The notes under the pieces: generated by a model
What the model saw: the letters and a program-made list of their open reading frames with translations, nothing else
Databases searched by the model: none
Told to the model about the DNA's origin: nothing
Part shown: in pieces, positions 1-8,855 of the stretch
Numbering within the stretch: position 1 is the first letter of the stretch
Layout: every line of letters begins with the position of its first letter
Made by a program: the position numbers and the translations under genes
NCBI RefSeq assembly: GCF_022771645.1
Contig: NZ_JALFCU010000031.1
Location: 1-64,000 of the forward strand
Direction of reading: 5' to 3'
Source: Selenomonas sp.
GTDB lineage: Bacteria > Bacillota > Negativicutes > Selenomonadales > Selenomonadaceae
DNA: 64,000 bases

Positions 1-260
1 TCCTGCGCCGCGACGCGCAGGATGGCTTTCGGGATGCTGCCCGTCTCGACGTGCTTCGAGGCCTTGAGGTCATCGGGGAGCTTCTCCCAGATGCGGTCGA
101 AGACGATGTGGCTCGGGATGTCCTTGTTGATGTTGCTCGCCACATAGACGAAGTCGAGGTCGGCCTTGCACTTCTCCGCGAAGAAGATGGCCTCATCCGT
201 CGCCTTGCAGCCGTTCACCGAACCGTCGACCGGGACGAGAATCTTGTTGATCTTCCCCAT
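1..260 (-). CDS. Universal stress protein (UspA family), 3' end cut by window
   Basis: The reading frame starts at ATG 258-260 behind an AGGAGG ribosome site and runs off the window start, so about 86 N-terminal residues are visible. It opens with a KILVPVDGS strand (Asp12), the usual beginning of the alpha/beta UspA fold, whose family members bind ATP or respond to starvation and redox stress. The segment FVYVASNINKD fits the second strand. The C-terminal GXG-type nucleotide loop is outside the window, so ATP binding cannot be judged. The gene lies about 140 bp downstream of thiC and is probably its own transcription unit. Family assignment is good; the specific role is unknown. Confidence 0.8.
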   Translation of the reverse strand, partial: MGKINKILVPVDGSVNGCKATDEAIFFAEKCKADLDFVYVASNINKDIPSHIVFDRIWEKLPDDLKASKHVETGSIPKAILRVAAQ

Positions 261-399
261 AGTAACTACCTCCTCACGAAACGCTCCAAACTGCAACGCG
301 TTCTTGCAGTCTTTTTCTTCTTATATGGTAGTATTCGCTGCGAAGGAAAAAAATCCTCTTGCTGGCACAATAATTTTTTGAAAAATCTACACAACAATC

Positions 400-1722
400 T
401 CAATCATCGCACGGGCACGTGCGCTTGTCGAAATACTTGTGGATGATCTCGACGGCGCAGTAGTCGCCGCACATCGAGCAGGCGCCTTCGTCCTCGGGAT
501 TGCGCGCGCCGCGCTTCTGGCGGGCGAGGTCTGGATCGATGGCGAGCTCCATCTGCGCATTCCAATCGAGTTCCTTGCGCGCTTCGGCCATTTTGCGGTC
601 CCAGTCGCGCGCGCCCGGCACGTTCTTCACGAGGTCGGCCGCGTGCGCCGCGATGCGCGCCGTGATGACGCCCGTGTGCACGTCCTCGATCGTCGGCAGC
701 GCGAGATGCTCGGCCGGCGTGACGTAGCAGAGGAAGTCTGCACCCGACGCCGCCGCGAGCGTGCCGCCGATGGCCGACGTGATGTGGTCGTAGCCCGGCG
801 CGATGTCCGTGACCAGTGGGCCGAGCACGTAGAACGGCGCATTGCGGCAGAGGCGCTTCTCGAGCTGCATGTTCGCCTGGATCTGGTCGAACGGCACATG
901 GCCCGGTCCCTCGACCATGACCTGCACGCCGCGTCGCCACGCGCGGTCGACGAGGCTGCCGAGCGTGATGAGTTCCGTCAGCTGCGCGCGATCCGTCGCG
1001 TCCGCCGTGCAGCCCGGCCGCATGCCGTCGCCGAGGCTGATCGTCACGTCGTATTTTTCACAAATATCCAAAATATCATCGTAGTGCTCGTACAGCGGAT
1101 TCTCCTGCTCGTTGTGCAGCATCCAGCCCGCGATGAACGAGCCGCCGCGGCTCACGATGTCCATGACGCGGCCTTGCGTGCGCATCGCCTCGATGGCCGC
1201 GCGCGTCACGCCGCAATGGAGCGTCATGAAGTCCGCGCCGTCCTTCGCCTGCGCCTCGATCGTTTCGAGGATGTCGTCGTCCGTCATCTCAACGACGGCG
1301 CCGTGCTCGCGGATGGATCGCACCGTCGCCTGATAGAGCGGCACCGTGCCGACCATGACCGGCGAATGCTCGATGATGCGCCGCCGCGACTCGTCGATGC
1401 CATCGCCCGTCGAGAGGTCCATGACGGCGTCCGCGCCGCAGCGCACCGCCTCGTCGAGCTTTTCGAGCTCCGGCGCGATCTCCGGGAACGTGCTCGACGT
1501 GCCGATGTTCACATTGACTTTCGTCTTGAGCCCCTCGCCGACACCGCGCGGCTGGAACGTGCCGTTGCTCTTCGCGACATGATTCACGTTCGCGCAGATC
1601 GCGATCGTCCCTTTCGCCACGCGCTCGCGCACCGTCTCGACCGCGACGTGCTCGTCCTCCGCGACGCGCCGCATCGCGTCCGTGAGCTTGCCCTCGCGCG
1701 CGAGCTGCATTTGTGTTGCCAT
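400..1722 (-). CDS. thiC: Phosphomethylpyrimidine synthase ThiC
   Basis: ThiC is the radical-SAM enzyme that rearranges aminoimidazole ribotide into HMP-phosphate, the pyrimidine half of thiamine. The 440-residue product has the short form typical of Firmicutes and archaea, without the N-terminal extension of the E. coli enzyme. It contains the GTSSTFPEIAPELEK, DLSTGDG, EGPGHVPFDQI and GPLVTDIAPGYDHI blocks of the family. The cluster-binding cysteines are near the C-terminus (Cys415, Cys418, Cys422: CX2CX3C), followed by a further CPC. Start is ATG 1722 behind AGGAGG. A TPP riboswitch and terminator precede it, giving thiamine-pyrophosphate repression. No other thi gene is in the window. Confidence 0.97.
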   Translation of the reverse strand: MATQMQLAREGKLTDAMRRVAEDEHVAVETVRERVAKGTIAICANVNHVAKSNGTFQPRGVGEGLKTKVNVNIGTSSTFPEIAPELEKLDEAVRCGADAVMDLSTGDGIDESRRRIIEHSPVMVGTVPLYQATVRSIREHGAVVEMTDDDILETIEAQAKDGADFMTLHCGVTRAAIEAMRTQGRVMDIVSRGGSFIAGWMLHNEQENPLYEHYDDILDICEKYDVTISLGDGMRPGCTADATDRAQLTELITLGSLVDRAWRRGVQVMVEGPGHVPFDQIQANMQLEKRLCRNAPFYVLGPLVTDIAPGYDHITSAIGGTLAAASGADFLCYVTPAEHLALPTIEDVHTGVITARIAAHAADLVKNVPGARDWDRKMAEARKELDWNAQMELAIDPDLARQKRGARNPEDEGACSMCGDYCAVEIIHKYFDKRTCPCDD

Positions 1723-1745
1723 ACAAAAACGCCTCCTGAATCACA

Positions 1746-1786
1746 CAAAACAAAAACGCCAGACAGCGGCCATGCCACGTCTGACG
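1746..1786 (-). terminator. Intrinsic terminator of the thiC leader
   Basis: On the minus strand, CGTCAGAC pairs with GTCTGGCG (one G-U pair) around a GC-rich loop, followed by TTTTTGTTTT. It lies just after the TPP aptamer and before the thiC ribosome site, so it is the likely expression platform: TPP binding would favour this hairpin and end transcription. Confidence 0.75.
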
Positions 1787-1793
1787 AAACACA

Positions 1794-1874
1794 TGCCACT
1801 TCCCTACGCAGGTATTATCCTGACAGGTTCCAAGGGTCAACCGTAGTTTCTCAGCCGAAGCTCCCCCAGTGGAA
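1794..1874 (-). ncRNA. TPP riboswitch (THI element)
   Basis: Read on the minus strand, the leader has the conserved THI-box blocks in order: a P1 strand CCACTGGGGGAGC, the CTGAGA signature, ACCCTTGGAACCTG, and GGATAATACCTGCGTAGGGA, closing with GTGG. These are the pyrimidine- and pyrophosphate-sensing helices of the TPP aptamer. It controls thiC immediately downstream through the terminator at 1746-1786. Confidence 0.95.
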
Positions 1875-1896
1875 TCTTTCTTCAATTATGGTATCA

Positions 1897-1925
1897 AGTT
1901 TAGCAAAATTACATAGAAAAAGCAA
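1897..1925 (-). promoter_or_regulatory. Candidate promoter for the thiC leader
   Basis: On the minus strand TTGCTT (1925-1920) and TAAACT (1902-1897) are separated by 17 bp, about 20 bp upstream of the TPP aptamer. Both boxes are imperfect, but position and spacing suit a vegetative sigma factor. Confidence 0.4.
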
Positions 1926-1952
1926 GCGCACCCGGGAGGAATGGCCTTCCTT

Positions 1953-3203
1953 TTACTTGTTTTTCTCCCCTAAATCCTCAATCGCTTGCGCAGCCCCGAG
2001 GATACCGAGGATGGCATGCTCAAACGTCAGGCCGCCTTGGAGGTAGACGTTGTACGGCGCACGGAGCGGGCCGTCGGCGGAAAATTCGATGCTCGCGCCT
2101 TGGACGAACGTGCCGGCGGCCATGATGATCTTGTCAGCGTAGCCCGGCATGTCCCAAGGCTCGGGCGCGGCGAAGGAGTCGACAGGCGAATACTTCTGGA
2201 TGCCGCCGCAGAACGCAATGAGCTTCTCCGCACTGCCGAGCTCGATGGCTTGGATGATGTCGCCGCGCGCGTCCGTCGGCAGCGGCAGCGTCTTGTAACC
2301 GAGCGCGTCAAAGAGCGCAGCGGCGAAGATCGCGCCTTTGATGGCCTGCGCCGTGACGTGCGGCGCGAGGAAGAATCCTTGGAAGAGCAGACGATTATTC
2401 GAGAGGCTCGCACCGAGCTCGTCGCCCATGCCCGGCGCGGTCAGGCGGTAGGAAGCGAGCTCGACGAGGTCGCTTTTTCCTGCGATGTAGCCGCCCGTCG
2501 GCGCGAGGCCGCCGCCTGGATTCTTGATGAGCGAGCCGGCCATGATGTCGGCGCCGGCCTGCGTCGGCTCAAGCGTCTCGACGAATTCGCCGTAGCAATT
2601 GTCGACGAAGCAGACGCAATCAGGCTTCACGCGATGGACTTCCGCCGTGATAGCGCGGATGTCGTCGATGGAGAGCGGCGCGCGCATGCTGTAGCCGCGC
2701 GAGCGCTGGATTTCGACCATCTTCGTTTTCGGCGTGATGACGTCTTTGATATGTTCCATGTCGACGCGGCCGTCCTTCATCGACAGCTCGTTATACAGCA
2801 CGCCGAATTCTTTCAGCGAGCCAGGGCATGGATTGTCGTAGCCGATGACCGTCTGCATCGTGTCGTACGGCTTGCCCGTCAGCGAGACGAGCTCGTCGCC
2901 CGGGCGCAAAATGCCGTACAATACGGTCGCGAGCGCGTGCGTGCCGCTGACGAACTGCGTGCGCACGAGCGCGCGCTCCGCGCCGAAGACGTTCGCGTAG
3001 AGTTCTTCGAGCTTGCCGCGGCCGATGTCGTCGTACGCGTAGCCCGTCGTCGTGTTGAAATGCGCATCAGAGACCTTGCACGCGCGCATCGCGTCGAGGA
3101 CTTTCAGCGTGTTCGCCTCGGAGATGGCGTCGAGGCGGTCGAACTGCGGGCGATATTTTGTGAGAATTTCAGATTTCAGTTTGTTGAGTTTTTCGGAAAA
3201 CAA
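1953..3203 (-). CDS. Methionine gamma-lyase-like PLP-dependent enzyme (YnbB/aluminium resistance family)
   Basis: The 416-residue protein belongs to the fold-type I Cys/Met metabolism PLP family often annotated as methionine gamma-lyase or aluminium resistance protein. It has the substrate-loop FNTTTGYAYDD near residue 50, FVSGTHALA near 85 for cofactor phosphate contact, FVDNCYGEFVE with the cofactor Asp, and SLIKNPGGGLAPTGGY carrying the Schiff-base lysine. The start is a TTG at 3203 spaced 9 bp after AAGGAG. The aluminium-resistance name is historical; the true substrate is probably a sulfur amino acid, but sequence alone does not settle it. The thiC leader follows, so thiC is probably transcribed separately. 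Confidence 0.8.
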   Translation of the reverse strand: MFSEKLNKLKSEILTKYRPQFDRLDAISEANTLKVLDAMRACKVSDAHFNTTTGYAYDDIGRGKLEELYANVFGAERALVRTQFVSGTHALATVLYGILRPGDELVSLTGKPYDTMQTVIGYDNPCPGSLKEFGVLYNELSMKDGRVDMEHIKDVITPKTKMVEIQRSRGYSMRAPLSIDDIRAITAEVHRVKPDCVCFVDNCYGEFVETLEPTQAGADIMAGSLIKNPGGGLAPTGGYIAGKSDLVELASYRLTAPGMGDELGASLSNNRLLFQGFFLAPHVTAQAIKGAIFAAALFDALGYKTLPLPTDARGDIIQAIELGSAEKLIAFCGGIQKYSPVDSFAAPEPWDMPGYADKIIMAAGTFVQGASIEFSADGPLRAPYNVYLQGGLTFEHAILGILGAAQAIEDLGEKNK

Positions 3204-3227
3204 GAAGGATGCTCCTTTGCTGTGCGT

Positions 3228-4229
3228 TCAGCCGCGGTTGATGATGCTTGCGACATGCTTGATCGTGATGGAAATCGTGCCGTCGTCGCAGTTGTTGAAT
3301 TCGAGGAATTGTGTGTTGTCAAAGTAGTCCGTCGGGATCGTGAGCTCGATGCCCGTGTCCGTCTTGAGCTTGTGCTTCGCGACGGATTTCAGCGCCTGCT
3401 CCTGATCCATGTGCACAGGCTCGGAAAATCCCTGCTCCTCGATGGCGCGATTGTAGTCGGCCTGCATGGCAGGCTGGCCGGCGAAAAGTTCCTCGCCCGC
3501 TTTCTTGAGGTCGAGCTCGTCGCTGATCTCCATGTGCTCGGCGACGTAATTCTTCGCAGCAGCAGCCGCTGTCACGGCATCGTGGCCGTACGACTCCGCG
3601 ACTTTCGCCGTCGTGTCCTGCAACGACTTCAGCGCGTCTTTCTGCGAGGGCGCGAGGTTGCATTCGAGGATCATCTCGGGGAGCACGTCGCGCTTGTCGC
3701 CGTCGACGGCGTGTTTTTTCGAGACGAGGCGCAACTCCATCGTCTCCATGTCGATGACGGCAAACTCGTCGATGCGCTGGCCGGGGCCCGGGAGGATCGC
3801 GTAGTGATGGATGATGTCGTTCTCGACGCCGCTCTCCGTCTGATTGACCTGATGGACATAGCCCGTGTGGTTCGTGCAGCGCAGCAGCAGCAGCGTGCGG
3901 CGCTCGTCGACGTGCGCGTCGATGACAATGACGTCCGTCGAGACGGGCTCGTCCGTGTGAAGGTAGGTGTTCTCCATGCGCTTCGCGACATCTTTCGAGA
4001 ACGCGACGAAGTCCGTCTCGCCTGCCTTGTAGGCCGCGAGTGCGCTCTGGAACGCGCTGTCGTCCGCAAACGTGCCGGGCTTTGCGTCCGTGCGCGCGAG
4101 CGTCTTTTCAAGATGCTTCTGCAAAAATGATTGCACCGTGTCGTCGAGCTCCATGGCTCGGTCGGAATAGACCGTGACGCCCGAAAGGAAATCGAGGATA
4201 TGCAGGATGGCTTTGTCGATGATGATCAT
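3228..4229 (-). CDS. Nucleoid-associated protein (NdpA/YejK family)
   Basis: The 333-residue product resembles the NdpA/YejK nucleoid-associated family (37-kDa nucleoid protein): it opens with IIIDKAILHILDF, has an internal HHYAILPGPGQRIDEFAVI block, and ends with a FDNTQFLEFNNCDDGT beta-rich region. Members are DNA-associated, but their function is poorly defined. The start codon overlaps the stop of the upstream unknown gene by ATGA, with AAAAGGAGCAGCC as ribosome site, so the two are translationally coupled. Confidence 0.72.
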   Translation of the reverse strand: MIIIDKAILHILDFLSGVTVYSDRAMELDDTVQSFLQKHLEKTLARTDAKPGTFADDSAFQSALAAYKAGETDFVAFSKDVAKRMENTYLHTDEPVSTDVIVIDAHVDERRTLLLLRCTNHTGYVHQVNQTESGVENDIIHHYAILPGPGQRIDEFAVIDMETMELRLVSKKHAVDGDKRDVLPEMILECNLAPSQKDALKSLQDTTAKVAESYGHDAVTAAAAAKNYVAEHMEISDELDLKKAGEELFAGQPAMQADYNRAIEEQGFSEPVHMDQEQALKSVAKHKLKTDTGIELTIPTDYFDNTQFLEFNNCDDGTISITIKHVASIINRG

Positions 4230-4954
4230 GCTGGCTGCTCCTTTTCTGCGGCTTTCCGCTTCCGCTTCTCCGTCTCCGCATCGGCCATCGCACGCGCCTG
4301 CTTCATGCGCTCGACGAGATGCGCCTCGAGCTTCTGCTGCAATTCGTCAAGTGTATGCGAATCAAAATCATACGTGACGTCGGGAATCGCATGGACGCGC
4401 GCCTCGCCGAAAAATTCATCGCGATACATGTTGTAGTAGATTGTGACGTCGCCACCGTGCTCGAAGTCAACGTAGTCGATGAGGATGTACGAGCCGTTCG
4501 TGATCTTGACGGGCGCAGACGGCCGGACGAAGAGCGTGTATCCTTCAAGCGTCTCCGGCAACTCTGATGCATACGACCACGTGAGGATGCCTTTCTGCCG
4601 CACCATGACGGTCAGCTCCTCGGGGTCGAACGTCACGAGGCTTTCGAGCAGATGCGTGAGCTGCTGCTCGACCGTCTGCGCAAATGTGGCGAGGTCAGCC
4701 GTGATGAACTCGATGCGGCAGAACTCGATGAAGCCCGTGCGCACGCGCAATTTGTACTCGTGCGTCTCCTCGTGGAAATACGCCGTGACGGACTTGTGGG
4801 CCGGCGGATTGTCGTACGAAAAAATGTCGTACATATCGCCGTGCGCTGTTTTTTGCACAGAAAAATGGAAGCCGGCGCAGTCGGCTGGGAGCTTGTCAGC
4901 AAACGCCCAGTCCGCAAGCGCGGCTTCCACGTCGTCCATGGTTTCCTGCTTCAT
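4226..4954 (-). CDS. Conserved hypothetical protein
   Basis: I do not recognise this 242-residue soluble protein. It has no signal peptide or membrane segment. The middle is rich in aromatic beta-strand patterns (YDIFSYDNPP, FIEFCRIEFIT, ILIDYVDFEHGG, VTIYYNMYRDEF). The C-terminal 45 residues are a charged helix ending in alternating K/R/E/A, likely coiled coil. Start is placed at ATG 4954 because GAGGTGG is correctly spaced before it; a GTG at 4963 is the alternative. Translational coupling to the downstream NdpA-like gene suggests a joint role. Confidence 0.6.
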   Translation of the reverse strand: MKQETMDDVEAALADWAFADKLPADCAGFHFSVQKTAHGDMYDIFSYDNPPAHKSVTAYFHEETHEYKLRVRTGFIEFCRIEFITADLATFAQTVEQQLTHLLESLVTFDPEELTVMVRQKGILTWSYASELPETLEGYTLFVRPSAPVKITNGSYILIDYVDFEHGGDVTIYYNMYRDEFFGEARVHAIPDVTYDFDSHTLDELQQKLEAHLVERMKQARAMADAETEKRKRKAAEKEQPA

Positions 4955-5014
4955 CCCGTCCACCTCGCGAAAGCTGTCTTTTTCATTCTACAACAACGAG
5001 GCGCGCGATGCAAA

Positions 5015-5971
5015 TCAGATGACATAGAACCAAGCGGCGTTCGGGTCTTCCTTGACTTCCTCGATCTCGTTGCCCTCGTTGTTGAAGCGCAGTTCCTGAT
5101 TCTTGACGGAGACTTTCGTGCCGGGCGCGACGGAGCGCGTGAGGAACACGTTGCCGCCGATGACGGAGCCCTTGCCGATGACGGTGTCGCCGCCGAGGAT
5201 CGAAGCGCCGGAATAGATCGTGACGTCGTCCTCAATCGTCGGATGACGCTTTTTCGCCCAGAGCTTGCGGCCGCCGGACGTCGAGAGCGCGCCGAGCGTC
5301 ACGCCCTGATAGACCTTCACATGGTCGCCAATCTCCGTCGTCTCGCCGACGACGATGCCCGTGCCGTGGTCGATCATGAAATAGCGGCCGATCGTCGCGC
5401 CCGGATTGATGTCGATGCCCGTCTTGCTGTGCGCGAGCTCCGTCATGATGCGCGGGATGACAGGCACTTGGAGTTCGTAAAGGATGTGCGCATAGCGGAA
5501 AATCGTGATAGCGTAGAGACCGGGATACGCGAAAATAATCTCGTCAGCGCTCTCAGCCGCCGGGTCGCCGTCAAAGACGGCCGCGACATCCGTCGCAAGG
5601 TATTCGCGCACGCGCGGGATGCGGCGCAGGAACTCGAGCGTGATTTCCTGCGACTGCACGCGCGTCTTCTCGAGCTCGACTTCGTTTTCCGCTTTGCCAT
5701 ACCGGAGCGCGATGGCGATCTGCTTGTTCAGGCGGAACGCGATGTCTTCGATGACCATCGAGAGGTTGTTGCGGATGTCGTAGATCCGATAGTTCTTGTC
5801 CTTCGAAAAGCCGGGGTACGCGATGCGCACGAGCTCATTGATGAGCTCGTAGATGACTTTCGTGTCCGGCTGATTGAAGACGTCGAGCTTGTCAATCGGG
5901 CGGCCGTGGTCGTAGTCAGCGAGGATGGCGCGCGTGACATCGTGGATGGAGGGGGAAATGATGTCTTTCAT
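5015..5971 (-). CDS. cysE: Serine O-acetyltransferase (CysE/EpsC type)
   Basis: The enzyme acetylates L-serine with acetyl-CoA to give O-acetylserine for cysteine synthesis. The 318-residue protein has a long helical N-terminal domain, then a left-handed beta-helix with hexapeptide repeats beginning at IDINPGATIGRYFMIDHGTG, which includes the catalytic Asp-His pair. VVGETTEIGDHVKVYQGVTLGA and RHPTIEDDVTIYSGASILGG follow. The length matches the larger EpsC-like bacterial form rather than the 270-residue E. coli CysE. Start ATG 5971 follows GGGAG. It lies just downstream of queA, with no sulfur gene next to it. Confidence 0.9.
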   Translation of the reverse strand: MKDIISPSIHDVTRAILADYDHGRPIDKLDVFNQPDTKVIYELINELVRIAYPGFSKDKNYRIYDIRNNLSMVIEDIAFRLNKQIAIALRYGKAENEVELEKTRVQSQEITLEFLRRIPRVREYLATDVAAVFDGDPAAESADEIIFAYPGLYAITIFRYAHILYELQVPVIPRIMTELAHSKTGIDINPGATIGRYFMIDHGTGIVVGETTEIGDHVKVYQGVTLGALSTSGGRKLWAKKRHPTIEDDVTIYSGASILGGDTVIGKGSVIGGNVFLTRSVAPGTKVSVKNQELRFNNEGNEIEEVKEDPNAAWFYVI

Positions 5972-5984
5972 GTGGGTCTCTCCC

Positions 5985-7073
5985 TTATGCATGCGAAGCT
6001 TCGAGCGCGGCAAGTTCCGCGTCGCGCTCGTCTTTCGGCTGCGGGCGGCTAATGAACATGGCGTCGCCGAACGAGAAGAAGCGGTATTTTTCCGTGACGG
6101 CGGTCTTGTAGGCATTGAGCACGAACGTGCGGCCGGCGAACGCGGAAATCAGCATGATCAGCGTCGATTTCGGCAGGTGGAAATTCGTCACGAGCGCGTC
6201 GACAATCTTGAAATCGTAGCCGGGATAAATGAAGATGCCCGTCCAATCGCTCTTGCCCGCGATCTCGCCTGGCGCCGTCGCAGCGGATTCGAGCGTGCGG
6301 ATCGACGTCGTGCCGACAGCGATGACGCGGTGGCCGGCAGCTTTCGTGTTTTTGATGAGCTGCGCCGTCTCGTCCGAGATGTGATAGAACTCCTTGTGCA
6401 TCTCGTGTTCCTGGATATTTTCGACACTGACAGGGCGGAACGTGCCGAGGCCGACGTGGAGCGTGACAAAGCCGAGGTTCACGCCCATGTCCTTGAGCTC
6501 CTGCATCTGAGCTTTCGTGAAGTGCAGGCCGGCCGTCGGCGCGGCGGCGCTTCCCTCTTCGCGGTTGTAGACGGTCTGGTAGCGCTCCTTGTCCTCGAGT
6601 TTTTCGTGGATGTACGGAGGCAGCGGCGTCTCGCCAAGGCGGTCGAGGATTTCTTCGAAGATGCCTTCATAGCGGAACTCGACGATACGCCCGCCGAAAT
6701 CCGTGTGCTCCGTGACCGTACACGAGAGCTCGTCGCTGAAGTTGATGACGTTGCCGACTTGCGCCTTCTTGCCCGGCTTCACGAGGGTCTCCCAATGGTC
6801 GGCATCGAGGCGGCGCAAAAGGAACACTTCGACCTTGCCGCCCGTCTGGTCGCGATGGCCGATGAGGCGCGCCGGCAGCACGCGCGTGTCGTTGAAGATC
6901 AGCGTGTCACCAGGCGTCAGGTAGTTCTTGAGGTTGTAAAAATGGTCGTGGCCGATGGTTTTCGCGACGGGGTCGAGCACCATGAGGCGCGAGGCGTTGC
7001 GCGGCTCGATTGGCGTCTGCGCGATGCGCTCCTCCGGCAGGTCGTAGTCAAAATCAGATAACAGCATCGTCAA
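5985..7073 (-). CDS. queA: S-adenosylmethionine:tRNA ribosyltransferase-isomerase QueA
   Basis: QueA transfers and isomerises the ribosyl group of SAM onto preQ1 in tRNA to make epoxyqueuosine. The 362-residue product has the family's LSDFDYDLPEERIAQTP opening, FNDTRVLPARL, AAPTAGLHFT and the C-terminal TNFHLPKSTLIMLISAFAG. The first codon is probably TTG 7073 with AAGGA eight bases upstream; ATG 7067 is an alternative. queH, for the next step (epoxyqueuosine reduction), is two genes upstream, and queE/queD are at about 52 kb. Confidence 0.96.
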   Translation of the reverse strand: MTMLLSDFDYDLPEERIAQTPIEPRNASRLMVLDPVAKTIGHDHFYNLKNYLTPGDTLIFNDTRVLPARLIGHRDQTGGKVEVFLLRRLDADHWETLVKPGKKAQVGNVINFSDELSCTVTEHTDFGGRIVEFRYEGIFEEILDRLGETPLPPYIHEKLEDKERYQTVYNREEGSAAAPTAGLHFTKAQMQELKDMGVNLGFVTLHVGLGTFRPVSVENIQEHEMHKEFYHISDETAQLIKNTKAAGHRVIAVGTTSIRTLESAATAPGEIAGKSDWTGIFIYPGYDFKIVDALVTNFHLPKSTLIMLISAFAGRTFVLNAYKTAVTEKYRFFSFGDAMFISRPQPKDERDAELAALEASHA

Positions 7074-7085
7074 GATAAAATTCCT

Positions 7086-8243
7086 TCATTTCTTGTAAAG
7101 TTCTTTCAGCGTCGTGCCAACATAGTAATGCGCGAGGATGGCCTTCGCGTCCTGCCCGGCGTCGGCAAATGCTTTCGCCCCCCATTGCGAGAGGCCGAGG
7201 CCGTGGCCGGCGCCGTAGCCCGTCGCCGTGACCGTCGTGCCGTCGAGCCGCAGGTCGAACAGCGTGCTCGGCAGGCCGAGGAGGCTGCGCAGGTCGTTGC
7301 CTGTGAGGCGCACGCTTCCCTTCGTTCCGACGAACGTCGCCGCCGTCACGCGGCCCGAGGCCGAGCGGTCGCTTGCACTTTTGCCAATCGTGAGCGGCGT
7401 GAGCTGGATTTTTTTCAGCGTGCCTATGGATTTCTTTTTCGCGAGCTTTGCGGCAAATTCACTCGTCGTCCATTTGCGCGTCCACGGCTGTGTCTTCGTC
7501 GCGCGTTCTTTCGCGGGCTGGAGGTACGGGATATCCGTGCCCCAGACGGCCTTGCTGCTGTCCGTCCAGCCGCCGCTGTCCGTGTGGAACACGGCGTCGA
7601 TGAGCTTGCCCCGGTACGTGAGGACGTCGCCATACGTCGCGGCAATCGCCGCATTGCTGCCCGTCTCCTCCGCCGCAACGCCGCCGTAGCTCTGGCAATG
7701 CGTTGTCGCGCAGAGATCAAAGCCCTCTGCGCTGTGGCGGCCGCGGTTCGCGAGCGCAAACGTGCGCGCGGCGACAGCCTGCGCCTCGATGGCAGAGCGC
7801 GGCCACGCGGATGGCATTTCCTGCGGCACGACGCCCTGCAGATAATCTTCCGTACGCGCGATGTTGACAACGGTCATGGCGTAGCCATGAAGATCCGTGC
7901 GGATCGCGCCACGATACAATCGGCCGTTCACGGCGAGCGTGAGCGGTTCGCGCTCATCCGCGCTCGTGACGAGGAGCGTCGCCGTGCGCGCCGGCTTGCC
8001 ATCCGCAGCGAGCTGGCTGCCGGCCGTCGTAATCGTGACGCTCATGCCCGGGCGCAACGTCTTCATGGGCTTCGCCTTCGCATCCGTCTTCAGCACGGCC
8101 GTGCCGCTGCGAACGGCGATAGATACCGTCGTTTGCGCCGACAGGATGCCGACGGCGACCGTCGGCTGCCAGGCGGCGGAAGCGGGAGCTGTGAAGGCAA
8201 AACAGAGCAAAAATGTCAAAAGGAACGCAGAAAGTTTATGCAT
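7086..8243 (-). CDS. SpoIID/LytB domain protein, exported
   Basis: The 385-residue product starts with a Sec signal peptide (positively charged start, LSAFLLTFLLCFAFTAPASA) and carries the SpoIID/LytB domain: YLQGVVPQEMPSAWP, ALKAQAVAART-like AIEAQAVAARTFALANRG, CATTHCQSYGG, DAVFHTDSGGWTD and the final GAGHGLGLSQWGAKAFA. SpoIID is a lytic transglycosylase of engulfment; in non-sporulating Negativicutes such proteins presumably remodel peptidoglycan. The start chosen (ATG 8243) overlaps the queH stop by 8 bp. Confidence 0.85.
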   Translation of the reverse strand: MHKLSAFLLTFLLCFAFTAPASAAWQPTVAVGILSAQTTVSIAVRSGTAVLKTDAKAKPMKTLRPGMSVTITTAGSQLAADGKPARTATLLVTSADEREPLTLAVNGRLYRGAIRTDLHGYAMTVVNIARTEDYLQGVVPQEMPSAWPRSAIEAQAVAARTFALANRGRHSAEGFDLCATTHCQSYGGVAAEETGSNAAIAATYGDVLTYRGKLIDAVFHTDSGGWTDSSKAVWGTDIPYLQPAKERATKTQPWTRKWTTSEFAAKLAKKKSIGTLKKIQLTPLTIGKSASDRSASGRVTAATFVGTKGSVRLTGNDLRSLLGLPSTLFDLRLDGTTVTATGYGAGHGLGLSQWGAKAFADAGQDAKAILAHYYVGTTLKELYKK

Positions 8244-8850
8244 GGCTTTGTTGTTCCCTTTCCATCCGCGCACGCTTCTTCGCGCGGTTTTCTTTGCGCC
8301 GGCGTTTCAAATATTCCTTGCTGTAGCGCTCTTCCTCAGAGAAGATGCAGCCGCAGTACGGCTGGCGGTAGAGGTCGAGCTCCTTGCTGATGTCGATGCC
8401 CTCCTGCCAGCCCGGGCGGAAGTCTTCGTAACGAAACGCGACGCCATACGCTACGGCGAAGCGCTCGGCTGTGCGGCGCATGAGGTCGTGCTGCTGATAG
8501 ATGCTATAGAACAGCGTCGACGTGAACGCATCGTAGCCGTGCTCTTTCGCGTAGCGCGCCGTCTCGCGGAGCCGCCACGTGTAGCACATCGTGCAGCGGC
8601 CGTTCGGCTGCGACTCGGCTGGGATGGCGCGGCGGACAAATTCGTGCAAAGCGTAGTGTTCGTCCGTGATAATCTCCATGCCGACTTTTGCAGCAAATTC
8701 TTTCGCCGTGTCGAGGCGGTGCTTCCACTCTTTGTACGGATGAATGTTCGGGTTGAAAAAAAAGCCGGTCGGCTCGATGCCCTGCGCCCGCAGCGTTTTC
8801 ACGGGATAGCAGGAGCACGGGCCGCAGCACATATGAAGCAAAAGTTTCAT
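8236..8850 (-). CDS. queH: Epoxyqueuosine reductase QueH
   Basis: QueH reduces epoxyqueuosine to queuosine in tRNA and is the non-cobalamin alternative to QueG. The 204-residue protein has the signature cysteines HMCCGPC (Cys8, Cys9, Cys12), NGRCTMCYTWRL in the middle, and YCGCIFSEEERY near the end, which bind an iron-sulfur cluster and a second metal. STLFYSIYQQHD is also typical of the family. ATG 8850 is preferred (GAGAG upstream, 5 bp after the ruvB stop). Confidence 0.93.
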   Translation of the reverse strand: MKLLLHMCCGPCSCYPVKTLRAQGIEPTGFFFNPNIHPYKEWKHRLDTAKEFAAKVGMEIITDEHYALHEFVRRAIPAESQPNGRCTMCYTWRLRETARYAKEHGYDAFTSTLFYSIYQQHDLMRRTAERFAVAYGVAFRYEDFRPGWQEGIDISKELDLYRQPYCGCIFSEEERYSKEYLKRRRKENRAKKRARMEREQQSHA

Positions 8851-8855
8851 GTTTG

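Noticed and set aside
1986..4130. A 714-codon plus-strand open frame
   Set aside because: Antisense to the methionine gamma-lyase-like and NdpA-like genes, low-complexity Arg/Val/Asp composition, no ribosome site or homology.
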